Source of the DNA: JADFDG01 sp965232985
GTDB taxonomy: Bacteria; Pseudomonadota; Gammaproteobacteria; Pseudomonadales; JADFDG01
DNA length: 64,000 bases
Direction of reading: 5' to 3'
Assembly: GCA_965232985.1 (NCBI GenBank)
Contig: CBDDRC010000042.1
Location: 124,001 to 188,000, forward strand
Part shown: piece by piece, positions 36,030 to 43,486 of the stretch
How positions within the stretch are numbered: the stretch's first letter is position 1
Layout of the letters: each line of letters starts with the position of its first letter
The notes under the pieces: generated by a model
What the model saw: only the letters and a program-made list of their open reading frames with translations
Told to the model about the DNA's origin: nothing
Database searches by the model: none
Program-made: the position numbers and the translations under genes

Positions 36030-37205
36030 ATGAGTCTGAATCCCCGCGATGCGGTCATCGTCGATGCCGTACGCTCCCCAATGGGCCGCTCCAAGGGCGG
36101 TGCCTTCCGCCATGTCCGCGCCGAGAAACTCTCCGCCAACCTGATCGCCGCGCTGCAGCGGCGCAACCCCCACTGGAACATCGCCGAAACCGAAGACGTG
36201 ATCTGGGGCTGCGTGAACCAGACGCTGGAACAGGGCATGAACATCGCCCGTAATATCGGCCTGCTTGCCGGCCTGCCGAAGGAAGTGGCCGGGCAGACCA
36301 TCAACCGTCTGTGCGGCTCTTCCATGCAGGCACTGCATATCGCCACGCAGGCGATCCAGACGAACAACGGCGACGTGTTTGTTATCGGTGGCGTCGAGCA
36401 CATGGGTCACGTCCAGATGACGCAAGGCGTCGACATCAACCCGGAAGCCTCGAAGCACATCGCCAAAGCCTCGAACATGATGGGCCTCACTGCGGAAATG
36501 CTCGGCACCATGCACGGCATTTCGCGGCAGATGCAGGATGAATTCGCGTTGCGTTCACACAAACTGGCTTGGGCTGCGACCGTCAACGGCGACTGGAAAA
36601 ACGAGCTCGTGCCGATGGCCGGCCACGATGCGAACGGCGCGCTGTTTCAGCTCGACTACGACGAAGTGATCCGCAAGGATGCCTCGCTGGAAGCCCTCGC
36701 TGCGCTGGCGCCGGCGTTTAATCCCAAAGGCGGCACCGTAACCGCCGGTTCTTCGTCGGCCATTTCCGACGGCGCAAGCGCCATGCTGATCATGAGTTTT
36801 GAGCGCGCGAAAGCACTCGGCCTGAAACCGCGCGCGAAAATCCGCGGCATGGCGGTGGCCGGCGTGGACGCGGCGATCATGGGTTATGGCCCGGTGCCGG
36901 CTTCGCTGAAAGCGATGAAGCGCGCCGGTGTGTCGATCAACGACATCGATTTTGTCGAACTGAACGAAGCTTTCGCCGCACAATCACTGCCGTGCGTGAA
37001 GGATTTGCAACTCATGGACAAGGTCGAGCAGAAAGTAAACCTGCACGGCGGCGCGATTGCGCTCGGCCATCCGCTCGGCTGCTCCGGCGCGCGCATCACC
37101 GGCACGCTGCTCAATGTAATGGAGCAAAAAGGCGGATCGCTCGGCCTTGCCACCATGTGTATCGGTTTGGGCCAGGGCATTGCGACGGTGATTGAACGCG
37201 TATAA
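36030..37205 (+). CDS. fadA: 3-ketoacyl-CoA thiolase
   Basis: The 391-residue thiolase has nucleophile Cys95 in INRLCGSSMQALH. The catalytic His lies in GGAIALGHPLGCSGAR, and the second cysteine near the C terminus in ATMCIGLGQGIA. It cleaves 3-ketoacyl-CoA to acetyl-CoA and a shortened acyl-CoA, working in complex with FadB. The ATG has AAGGAG eight bases upstream. Valine-derived and fatty-acyl carbon in this genome would meet in acetyl-CoA and propionyl-CoA pools. No frameshift or oddity is seen. Confidence 0.96.
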   Translation: MSLNPRDAVIVDAVRSPMGRSKGGAFRHVRAEKLSANLIAALQRRNPHWNIAETEDVIWGCVNQTLEQGMNIARNIGLLAGLPKEVAGQTINRLCGSSMQALHIATQAIQTNNGDVFVIGGVEHMGHVQMTQGVDINPEASKHIAKASNMMGLTAEMLGTMHGISRQMQDEFALRSHKLAWAATVNGDWKNELVPMAGHDANGALFQLDYDEVIRKDASLEALAALAPAFNPKGGTVTAGSSSAISDGASAMLIMSFERAKALGLKPRAKIRGMAVAGVDAAIMGYGPVPASLKAMKRAGVSINDIDFVELNEAFAAQSLPCVKDLQLMDKVEQKVNLHGGAIALGHPLGCSGARITGTLLNVMEQKGGSLGLATMCIGLGQGIATVIERV

Positions 37206-37262
37206 AGACAGTCGCCATCGCCATTGCCGCTCTGTGTCACCCGAATCAGGCTGCGCAATATC

Positions 37263-37895
37263 ATGACGATACTCGACATCTCCCAACTGCATCCGGATCC
37301 GCTGGCCCAGTTCGCTGCCTGGCATGGCGCCTGGGCAACAACGGGGCCGGCTGGCGGCGCATTTGAACCAAACGCCATGGTGCTGGCCACCACAGATGCG
37401 AACGGCCAGCCCTGGGCGCGCACGGTACTGCTGAAACATGTCGCGGCGCAGGGCTTTGTCTTCTTCACCAATCGCGACAGCAACAAGGGCATGCAACTGG
37501 CGCGCAATGCGCGCGCCGCGCTGCATTTCCTGTGGCTGTCCGGCAGCACGGAACGGCCATCGCGACAGGTGCAAGTACAAGGCCACGTCGAACCCACGTC
37601 GTCGGCAGAAGACGACTCCTATTTCGCATCACGCCCACGCGAAAGCCAGTTGGGTGCCTGGGCCTCACAGCAGAGTCGACCGCTGGGCAGCCGCACGGCA
37701 TTGACGGAGGCTTTTACCCGATACGATCGCCAGTATGCCGGCGTTGCCGTGCCGCGCCCGCCGCACTGGGGTGGTTATCGTGTGGTACCCGAACGCATTG
37801 AATTCTGGCAGGCCGGTGAACACCGCCTGCATGATCGTTTTGCCTATGTCCGCAACGACAGCGGCATCTGGACCATTACGCGGTTGAATCCCTGA
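37263..37895 (+). CDS. pdxH: Pyridoxamine 5'-phosphate oxidase
   Basis: The 210-residue flavoprotein has LLKHVAAQGFVFFTNRDSNKG (FMN), the RPRESQLGAWASQQSRPL signature and PRPPHWGGYRVVP. The terminal patches RLHDRFAY and WTITRLNP complete the family pattern. It makes pyridoxal 5'-phosphate, the cofactor needed by ArgD in this same window. The ATG at 37263 gives the usual N terminus. The frame can be read 13 codons further back to 37224 without family support. An intrinsic terminator follows 80 bases after the stop. Confidence 0.95.
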   Translation: MTILDISQLHPDPLAQFAAWHGAWATTGPAGGAFEPNAMVLATTDANGQPWARTVLLKHVAAQGFVFFTNRDSNKGMQLARNARAALHFLWLSGSTERPSRQVQVQGHVEPTSSAEDDSYFASRPRESQLGAWASQQSRPLGSRTALTEAFTRYDRQYAGVAVPRPPHWGGYRVVPERIEFWQAGEHRLHDRFAYVRNDSGIWTITRLNP

Positions 37896-37975
37896 GCGAT
37901 TCGCGGGCAGCCCGGAAAATTTTTCTTCGCATGCATTGATGGCACACATGCTTCGCCAGGGGCAGTGACCTGAAG

Positions 37976-37997
37976 GGACCCGTCCGGGTCCTTTTTT
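37976..37997 (+). terminator. Intrinsic terminator after pdxH
   Basis: The hairpin ggaccc / gggtcc with a four-base loop is followed directly by six Ts, in the plus direction. It separates pdxH from the envelope/stress cluster. Confidence 0.88.
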
Positions 37998-38128
37998 ATT
38001 GTGGTTTTCCCGGATATTTCCTTATGTGGGCCAACCAACTGACAGCGGGATTCGGCCGCATCAGGATGTTCGTACTCCGCACTGACCCGGGAAAGTTCCC
38101 GGGGCCGGAATCATCCAGGGCAAGGATC

Positions 38129-38710
38129 ATGAACATGCATATCAGAAAAACCCGCCTGTGTAGCCTCATCGCCCTGGCCGGCATCGCCGTCATGCCGTCG
38201 GCATACGCCGCCGGCGGTATCACCCTCGGCCTGGACTACGGCCAGGCCGAAGCCCGCAAATTCTGCGAGCACATTACCAATTGCGACAGCAGCGACGACA
38301 GCGCAAAAGCAGAGATCGGTTTGCAGTTGAACAGCAATTTTGGCCTGGAACTCGGCTACACCAGTCTCGGCACTCTTCTTGACGCCAAAGACAACCAGTT
38401 CATGGCCAGCCAGGATTCCAGCGCCATGACGCTCAGCGCTCTCGGCCTCATTGCCTTCACTGACCGCTTCGGGATTTACGGCCGCCTGGGCGCCGCCCAA
38501 TACAACACCGACAGTGCGGGAACCGTTGCCGGCGTGCCGGTCAAGGACCAGGACGGCACCACGCCCGTCTATGGCGCCGGCGTGAAACTCGGCCTGACCG
38601 ACAACTTTTCCCTGCGCGCGGAATACCAGGTGTATTCGAACATTTCCCGCGTCGACGGCAAGAAAGACAACGTCCAGGGACTGTATGCCGGGGTCGTATT
38701 CCAGTTGTAG
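38129..38710 (+). CDS. Outer-membrane beta-barrel protein, OmpA/OmpW-like small porin
   Basis: The 193-residue protein has a signal peptide (RLCSLIALAGIAVMPSAYA). Alternating-residue strands typical of an eight-stranded barrel follow (TLGLDYGQAEA, GLELGYTSLG, FSLRAEYQVYSNI), and the terminal residues GLYAGVVFQL end in the aromatic/Leu pattern used for outer-membrane assembly. Two cysteines (FCEH, NCDS) may form a disulfide in the first loop. It lacks the peptidoglycan-binding OmpA domain; a separate lipoprotein downstream carries one. It is the first of five same-strand envelope/stress genes. Confidence 0.8.
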   Translation: MNMHIRKTRLCSLIALAGIAVMPSAYAAGGITLGLDYGQAEARKFCEHITNCDSSDDSAKAEIGLQLNSNFGLELGYTSLGTLLDAKDNQFMASQDSSAMTLSALGLIAFTDRFGIYGRLGAAQYNTDSAGTVAGVPVKDQDGTTPVYGAGVKLGLTDNFSLRAEYQVYSNISRVDGKKDNVQGLYAGVVFQL

Positions 38711-38756
38711 TTTTCCCTGTCCACCACCCGAAACAAATCATCTTCAAGGACTCAAT

Positions 38757-39143
38757 ATGAAAACGTTCATTTCCCGCCGCGCGGCAGGCAGCGCACTGGC
38801 GCTGGTCACTACGCTGGTCGTACTCGGCGGCTGCGCCAGCACGCCGCCACCGACCCAGCAAATGGCAGTGGCCGAAGCCACAGTCAAGCACGCCAACACC
38901 AACAGCACCAATGAAAATGCTGCCGGTGAATTGCAGATCGCCATTGCCAAGCTGGCCAACGCCCGCACGGCGATGACCAGCAAGGACTACCTGCGTGCCG
39001 GCCAACTCGCCGAGCAGGCCGAACTCGACGCGCAGGTTGCAGAACTGCACGCCCAATCGACCAGTTCGCGCAAGGCCGCCCAGGAATCGCAGGACGCCGC
39101 CCGCGTCCTGCGCGAAGAAATCAACCGCAAGACTGTCCGCTGA
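38757..39143 (+). CDS. DUF4398-domain lipoprotein
   Basis: The 128-residue protein has a signal peptide with lipobox LGGC (mature Cys about residue 25). A helical domain rich in Ala, Gln and Glu follows, matching DUF4398 (ELQIAIAKLANARTAMTSKD, AGQLAEQAELDAQVAELHAQ). It should be a short periplasmic coiled coil anchored in a membrane. It lies 46 bases after the barrel gene and 20 bases before the OmpA lipoprotein, which has a related helical region, so the two may interact. The role is unknown. Confidence 0.82.
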   Translation: MKTFISRRAAGSALALVTTLVVLGGCASTPPPTQQMAVAEATVKHANTNSTNENAAGELQIAIAKLANARTAMTSKDYLRAGQLAEQAELDAQVAELHAQSTSSRKAAQESQDAARVLREEINRKTVR

Positions 39144-39163
39144 AGCGGACCAGGAGTTTTCAA

Positions 39164-40132
39164 ATGAAAACGCGAATTTTCTGTTTCACCGCCTTGGCCG
39201 TCGCACTGGCAGCGTGCAGTTCCACCCCGAAACCGAACGATGCCCTGAACCTGGCCAGCAGCCGCTTCGAAGCCGCGCAGGGCAACAAACAGGTGGCCAC
39301 GCTGGCCGCCGACGAACTGAAACAGGCAGACATAGCGCTGCACAGCGCGAAAAAGGCCTGGGCCGACCGCGATGAGGCGAGCACCGTCAATCACCTCGCC
39401 TACATGGCCGGCCAACGGGTATCCATCGCCGAGGAAACCGCGGCCAACCGCGCCGCACAGGCGATCACCGCCGGCGCCGGCGCCGAACGCGACAAGACAC
39501 GGCTGGCGATGCGCACCAGCGAAGTCGACCAGGCACAGCAAAAGCTCGCCCAGGAACAACAGAGCAACGCCTGGAAAAGCGCCGCGCTCGTCCAGGCAGA
39601 CCAGCAACTCGCGCGCGCCGAACAAAATAATGCCGACATGACTGCCGAACTGGCGGCCGCGGACGACAACGCCACGCAGCAGATGGACCAGATCGAGCGC
39701 AGCGACGCCCGGGTCAGCGACCTGGAATCACAGCTCAAGGAACTGAACGCGAAAACGACCGATCGCGGCATGGTGGTGACGCTGGGTGACGTGCTGTTCG
39801 GCAGCGGGAAGTCGCAGATCCTGCCGGGAAGCGAGGGAAAAATCGCCAAGCTGGCCGACTTCTTCAAGCGCAATCCCGAGCGCAGCGCCCTGATTGAGGG
39901 TTACACCGACAGCCTCGGCGTCGCCAGTGCCAATTACACGCTGTCGCAGCAACGCGCCACGGCGGTGATGAACGCACTGGTTGACCGCGGCGTGCCGGCC
40001 AATCGTCTCGGCACCCGCGCCCATGGCGCCGAAAATCCTGTCGCCAGCAATGCCACTGCTGCCGGTCGCCAGATGAACCGCCGGGTCGAGATCGTCTTCG
40101 CGCAGACGCCCGTAGAAATCTCGGTCAAGTAA
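39164..40132 (+). CDS. OmpA-family lipoprotein with DUF4398-like stalk
   Basis: The 322-residue protein has lipobox LAAC (mature Cys about 18), then a DUF4398-like helical region (residues about 25-115) and a coiled-coil stalk (to about 195). The C-terminal OmpA peptidoglycan-binding domain has the motifs LFGSGKSQILPGSEGKIAKL and EGYTDSLGVASANYTLSQQR, ending at NRRVEIVFA. It should tie the outer membrane to peptidoglycan. The ATG has a purine-rich CAGGAG upstream. Together with the preceding short DUF4398 lipoprotein and the barrel protein it looks like a separated version of an OmpA-type wall anchor. Confidence 0.9.
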   Translation: MKTRIFCFTALAVALAACSSTPKPNDALNLASSRFEAAQGNKQVATLAADELKQADIALHSAKKAWADRDEASTVNHLAYMAGQRVSIAEETAANRAAQAITAGAGAERDKTRLAMRTSEVDQAQQKLAQEQQSNAWKSAALVQADQQLARAEQNNADMTAELAAADDNATQQMDQIERSDARVSDLESQLKELNAKTTDRGMVVTLGDVLFGSGKSQILPGSEGKIAKLADFFKRNPERSALIEGYTDSLGVASANYTLSQQRATAVMNALVDRGVPANRLGTRAHGAENPVASNATAAGRQMNRRVEIVFAQTPVEISVK

Positions 40133-40197
40133 TCAACCATCGCCACCCTTGCCCGGACGGCGCAGGCCATCCGGGCACAACACAACAGGTAATCGAC

Positions 40198-40824
40198 ATG
40201 TCAATTTCCACGACCCCGTTCCGTACCACGCTGCTGGCAACCGGCCTGATCACCGGCCTTGCCTTCGGCTTCACCGCCACCGTTACCGCCACCGCCGCAG
40301 AAGCCACGCCGGAAGCGCACAGCGACGGCATGGGTGCAGTCCTGAGCGACACCGCCATCACCGCGAAAGTGAAGGCGAAACTGATGGGCGAAAAAAGCCT
40401 GAAGCACTCCGACATCAGCGTCACCACCACCAATGGCGTCGTCACCCTTGAAGGCGCCGCCAGCAGCCCGGAAGCACGCAATGAAGCCGGGGAAAGCGCC
40501 CGTGCGGTCGACGGCGTCAAGAGCGTTTACAACGGCCTGACCACGCCGTCCGCCAGCAAGGCCGAAGCGAAGACCAAAGCGGCGGTGGCGGAAACCAAAC
40601 GAGTGGTATCCGACAGCTGGATCACCACCAAGGTGAAATCGGAAATCCTTGCCGACAGCGTCAGCAAGGGCTTTGAAGTGAATGTCGACACGACGAATGG
40701 CGTGGTGGTCCTGAAAGGCACCCTGGCAAACCAGGATGCCATCGATCACGTCAAGGACATCGCGGCGAAAATCGAAGGCGTAAAGAGCGTGGATACCACC
40801 GCGCTCGGCACCAAGGGCAAGTAA
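40198..40824 (+). CDS. Periplasmic protein with two BON domains, OsmY-like
   Basis: The 208-residue protein has a signal peptide (TTLLATGLITGLAFGFTATV ... AAEA). Two BON domains follow (about residues 50-115 and 135-205), each with the pattern of conserved Gly and hydrophobics: TNGVVTLEGAASSPEARNEA and TNGVVVLKGTLANQDAIDHV. OsmY-type proteins are exported under osmotic or envelope stress and bind lipid. It follows the OmpA lipoprotein by 65 bases and precedes csbD by 41 bases, consistent with one stress-induced transcript. Confidence 0.9.
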   Translation: MSISTTPFRTTLLATGLITGLAFGFTATVTATAAEATPEAHSDGMGAVLSDTAITAKVKAKLMGEKSLKHSDISVTTTNGVVTLEGAASSPEARNEAGESARAVDGVKSVYNGLTTPSASKAEAKTKAAVAETKRVVSDSWITTKVKSEILADSVSKGFEVNVDTTNGVVVLKGTLANQDAIDHVKDIAAKIEGVKSVDTTALGTKGK

Positions 40825-40865
40825 ACGGTCCAATCGACCACCATCGCAACAACGAGGAAGAACCA

Positions 40866-41063
40866 ATGAACAAGGACATCATCGAAGGCAACTGGAAGCA
40901 GCTCTCGGCCAAGATCAAGGAAAAGTGGGGCAAGCTCACCGACGACGACCTGAGCCGCGCCGAAGCCAACAAGGACCACCTGCTTGGCCGGTTGCAGGAG
41001 CATTACGGCCTGGCCAAGGACAAGGCCGAAGCCAAGCTGAAAGAACTCGGCGTCATCATCTAG
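40866..41063 (+). CDS. CsbD-family small stress protein
   Basis: This 65-residue acidic/basic helical protein matches the CsbD pattern: IIEGNWKQLSAKIKEKWGKL, then DDLSRAEANKDHLLGRLQEH and YGLAKDKAEAKLKEL. CsbD proteins are induced by general stress in many bacteria; their activity is unknown. The ATG has GAGGAAG upstream. It closes the five-gene envelope/stress cluster, and a 10-bp stem hairpin (41083-41113) follows 19 bases after the stop. Confidence 0.93.
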   Translation: MNKDIIEGNWKQLSAKIKEKWGKLTDDDLSRAEANKDHLLGRLQEHYGLAKDKAEAKLKELGVII

Positions 41064-41082
41064 TTTTCGCGTTCCATGCAAC

Positions 41083-41113
41083 CCGGCGCGGCATCCACAA
41101 GCACCGCGCCGGG
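41083..41113. terminator. Strong hairpin after the stress cluster
   Basis: A perfect 10-base stem cccggcgcgg / ccgcgccggg has an 11-base loop. It lacks a T run, so it is either a weak terminator or an mRNA 3'-end stabiliser for the csbD transcript. The convergent gloA gene ends about 50 bases further on. Confidence 0.6.
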
Positions 41114-41162
41114 ATTCATTCTCGACAATGATTGACAGCCCGGTTTTCGCGGGCAGTGTCCG

Positions 41163-41546
41163 TCACCGCGCGCCAAGCAACTCGATGCGGTAACCGTCCG
41201 GATCCTCGACGAACGCCAGCATCGTGCTGCCGTGTTGCATCGGCCCCGGCTCGCGCACCACCTTGCCGCCGGCGGCGCGGATCTTCTCCACGGCAGCACG
41301 CACGTCATCGACGCCGAGCGCGACATGACCATAGCCCGTGCCCACCTCGTATTTCTCGACGCCCCAGTTGTGCGTGAGTTCCAGCACGGCGGTATCGCTC
41401 TCGTCGCCGTAACCGACGAAGGCCAGCGTGAATTTCCCGTCCGGGTAATCCTTGCGCCGCAGCAGTTTCATGCCAAGCACGCGCGTGTAGAAATCAAGCG
41501 ACCGATCCAGGTCGCCAACGCGGAGCATGGTGTGGAGAAGACGCAT
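41163..41546 (-). CDS. gloA: Lactoylglutathione lyase (glyoxalase I)
   Basis: The 127-residue metalloenzyme begins MRLLHTMLRVGDLDRSLDFY. The metal ligands fit His5, Glu in VLELTHNW, His in GYGHVALGV and Glu near the end in RIELLGA. It converts the methylglyoxal-glutathione adduct to lactoylglutathione. The ATG at 41546 is 16 bases after the stop of the TOPRIM-like gene on the same strand. As I remember, gloA and argG are direct neighbours in Pseudomonas; here the accessory pair lies between them and may now drive gloA expression. Confidence 0.95.
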   Translation of the reverse strand: MRLLHTMLRVGDLDRSLDFYTRVLGMKLLRRKDYPDGKFTLAFVGYGDESDTAVLELTHNWGVEKYEVGTGYGHVALGVDDVRAAVEKIRAAGGKVVREPGPMQHGSTMLAFVEDPDGYRIELLGAR

Positions 41547-41562
41547 TATTAATTTCCGACGA

Positions 41563-42264
41563 CTAAGTGAGAAACCCTTCAATGTGGGCAACTAGACTGC
41601 GCAAATAAGGAATTCTATTCGGCATCGTCAAATAGATAGAGGTGTAGTCCAGAGCATTCACAGTCCTTTCCGCGTGCGCATGTCTCTTGCGATAGGCCTT
41701 ACCACCAACCTGATAGCAATCATGCAAGTCCTCCGCTGGAGTTGGGCGTGTCTCCAAAGAGTCCACTGATGGGTCAAGGCCCAAAATTCTGATTACCTCA
41801 GCCAAAGTAATGCGAGGGTCAACCTTTATAAAATGCTCTGTTTCCGCCAAAAACCAAGCCTCAATCTCCATCACAGATAGGACAAAGACGACCGGCACCA
41901 GACTAGTCCGAATACCGGTCCGTAGGCCCAATTCCAATTTCGGTAAATCACTGTGACGAATGGGCCTGACATCCCTCAATCCAATGACCAAAGAATAACC
42001 AGATTTCGTCAGACCGACGTGCTCTTCTTCAATCCGGCTCTTGACCTGATTATCACTGCCACAGTCGTAGATAAGCGCATAAAAATTTTGGCCGGGAACA
42101 ACTGCCGCCTCCCTAACAAGCACGATCTGCCTTGAAACTTTTGATCCACCAAAGATTTTTTTCTTATCTACGCGAATATTCCTTTCGCCGGCAATCTCAA
42201 CAAGAAGTCGCTCAACGAATAGCGACTCTGTCTGCCCTTCTACAAATATGGCGATTTTTTTCAT
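41563..42264 (-). CDS. TOPRIM-type nuclease-like protein (DUF4276/RloB/AriB-like)
   Basis: The 233-residue protein begins MKKIAIFVEGQTESLFVERLL, the TOPRIM-like first motif with its Glu. An acidic strand follows (ALIYDCGSDNQVKSRIEE), and then SVMEIEAWFLAETEHF, the E-x-E-A-W patch of the DUF4276/DUF4435 class. The C-terminal half (DLHDCYQVGGKAYRKRHAHA) is basic. I chose the ATG at 42264 with GGAG eight bases upstream; a GTG at 42273 overlaps the ATPase stop. Such proteins pair with AAA/ABC-type ATPases in PARIS (AriB), AbiL (RloB) and similar anti-phage systems, acting as the effector nuclease. Nuclease activity here is inferred. Base composition is clearly AT-richer than the flanks. Confidence 0.75.
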   Translation of the reverse strand: MKKIAIFVEGQTESLFVERLLVEIAGERNIRVDKKKIFGGSKVSRQIVLVREAAVVPGQNFYALIYDCGSDNQVKSRIEEEHVGLTKSGYSLVIGLRDVRPIRHSDLPKLELGLRTGIRTSLVPVVFVLSVMEIEAWFLAETEHFIKVDPRITLAEVIRILGLDPSVDSLETRPTPAEDLHDCYQVGGKAYRKRHAHAERTVNALDYTSIYLTMPNRIPYLRSLVAHIEGFLT

Positions 42265-42269
42265 GGGAA

Positions 42270-43409
42270 TCACTCCAAGCCGGAGGTACCCAACACATCC
42301 ATTTCAAGAAAAGAAAAATTGCTGAGGCCAGTAAACTTGAATTCCTCGAATATATCTTTGGAATTTTCAATATTTCGAACACTGACCTTGTTGCCTACAC
42401 GCTGCAAGACAGACCACTCTTCAAGAGGGACAGCATTCATTACAAATCGATCATTCGAAGACATGATCAACTGAACGCCAGCCTCATCTGCCTTTGACCT
42501 TAGAAGTGCAATCAACTTGCACGACCTATCAAAATCAAGACCTTCACCAACGTCATCCACAAGTACGCAGGTCGCGGAATTCTTTAGTCTGAAGTAGTTA
42601 ACATGAATAAGTAGAGACAGAACCCGAAACATTCCTTGCGACATGGTGTACTGATCAGTAATTCCGGGCAAACCGTGTTCCTTTACATAAAGACCAACAA
42701 ATTCACCCGGCAAATCCTGATTGACCCGCAAGGAAACAGGAGCGGCACATCCAACCTGATCGACTAAATAATCCAGACGCCCCAAATCTTCTTTAATGAT
42801 GTTCAAAAATGTTTCACCAAACTCCCTTTCGGCTGCCCTAAAGACACCAACCACTGCATTACCATCACGATCATCAACCCTCGGAGCGTTTTGTACGATC
42901 ACCGCAAAGTGATCCTTACCGAGCGAGGAGCCAAAGTAGTAGCATCGCAACGCAGCGCCCCACTCAAACAGTGGCTCTAGAAATGGGTGCTGAAGAGAAT
43001 CCCTCCGAACGACCGCCGCCAAAGAACTAGTGGGTGCTTGAAACCGCACAAACTTCCCTCCATCCATGGCAGCAGCAAATATATTACCCTCTCCGCCTTC
43101 CACACGATCTAACAAAACTTCGCCATTTCTGGTCAGTTTCTCACTGAGAACCTGACCGCCAGAAAATGACAGGTGATACAGAAGTTCGGAATTTTCAGAA
43201 ACAAAACGGCAATCATATGTTCCAGCTCCAACCACGGGCCGAGAACCAGTCAAGTTAGCTGCTAATGCACCAATCACACTTAACGTTCGACTCTTGCCTG
43301 ACGCATTTTTCCCCACAATAAGGTTCTTTGCGCCAAGGGACACTTCCCCAAGCTCCCACTCTTGGGGAGTCCCCTGTTGCTCAGTAAATCTTATGGATGT
43401 CAGGCGCAT
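42270..43409 (-). CDS. AAA/ABC-type ATPase of a two-gene defence-like module
   Basis: The 379-residue protein has Walker A LIVGKNASGKSRTLSVIG. A signature-like SQGMFRVLSLLIHV and a Walker B of the form CVLVDDVGEGLDFDRS follow, in which the second acid is Asp where related ATPases have Glu. The switch region is IMSSNDRFVMNAV. This is the SMC/RecF-like AAA_15/AAA_21 layout with a compact insert and no long coiled coil. It overlaps the TOPRIM-like gene start. In PARIS, AbiL/RloA and OLD-like systems such ATPases sense phage products and control the TOPRIM partner. Exact family not identified. Hand count of bases 42301-42360 gives 19 of 60 G/C, against 36 of 60 for 44041-44100 in argG. Confidence 0.8.
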   Translation of the reverse strand: MRLTSIRFTEQQGTPQEWELGEVSLGAKNLIVGKNASGKSRTLSVIGALAANLTGSRPVVGAGTYDCRFVSENSELLYHLSFSGGQVLSEKLTRNGEVLLDRVEGGEGNIFAAAMDGGKFVRFQAPTSSLAAVVRRDSLQHPFLEPLFEWGAALRCYYFGSSLGKDHFAVIVQNAPRVDDRDGNAVVGVFRAAEREFGETFLNIIKEDLGRLDYLVDQVGCAAPVSLRVNQDLPGEFVGLYVKEHGLPGITDQYTMSQGMFRVLSLLIHVNYFRLKNSATCVLVDDVGEGLDFDRSCKLIALLRSKADEAGVQLIMSSNDRFVMNAVPLEEWSVLQRVGNKVSVRNIENSKDIFEEFKFTGLSNFSFLEMDVLGTSGLE

Positions 43410-43486
43410 ATCTTCTTACCTTGGGCCACCGTTTAAAAAGTCTGGACAGGGCAGCGGACTATTATTAACTAATAGAATAGGAAATA

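Noticed and set aside
43459..43475. Hairpin ctatta/taatag between argG and the ATPase as a terminator
   Set aside because: The stem is only six A/T-rich pairs with no following T run. It may simply be part of the AT-rich promoter of the module.
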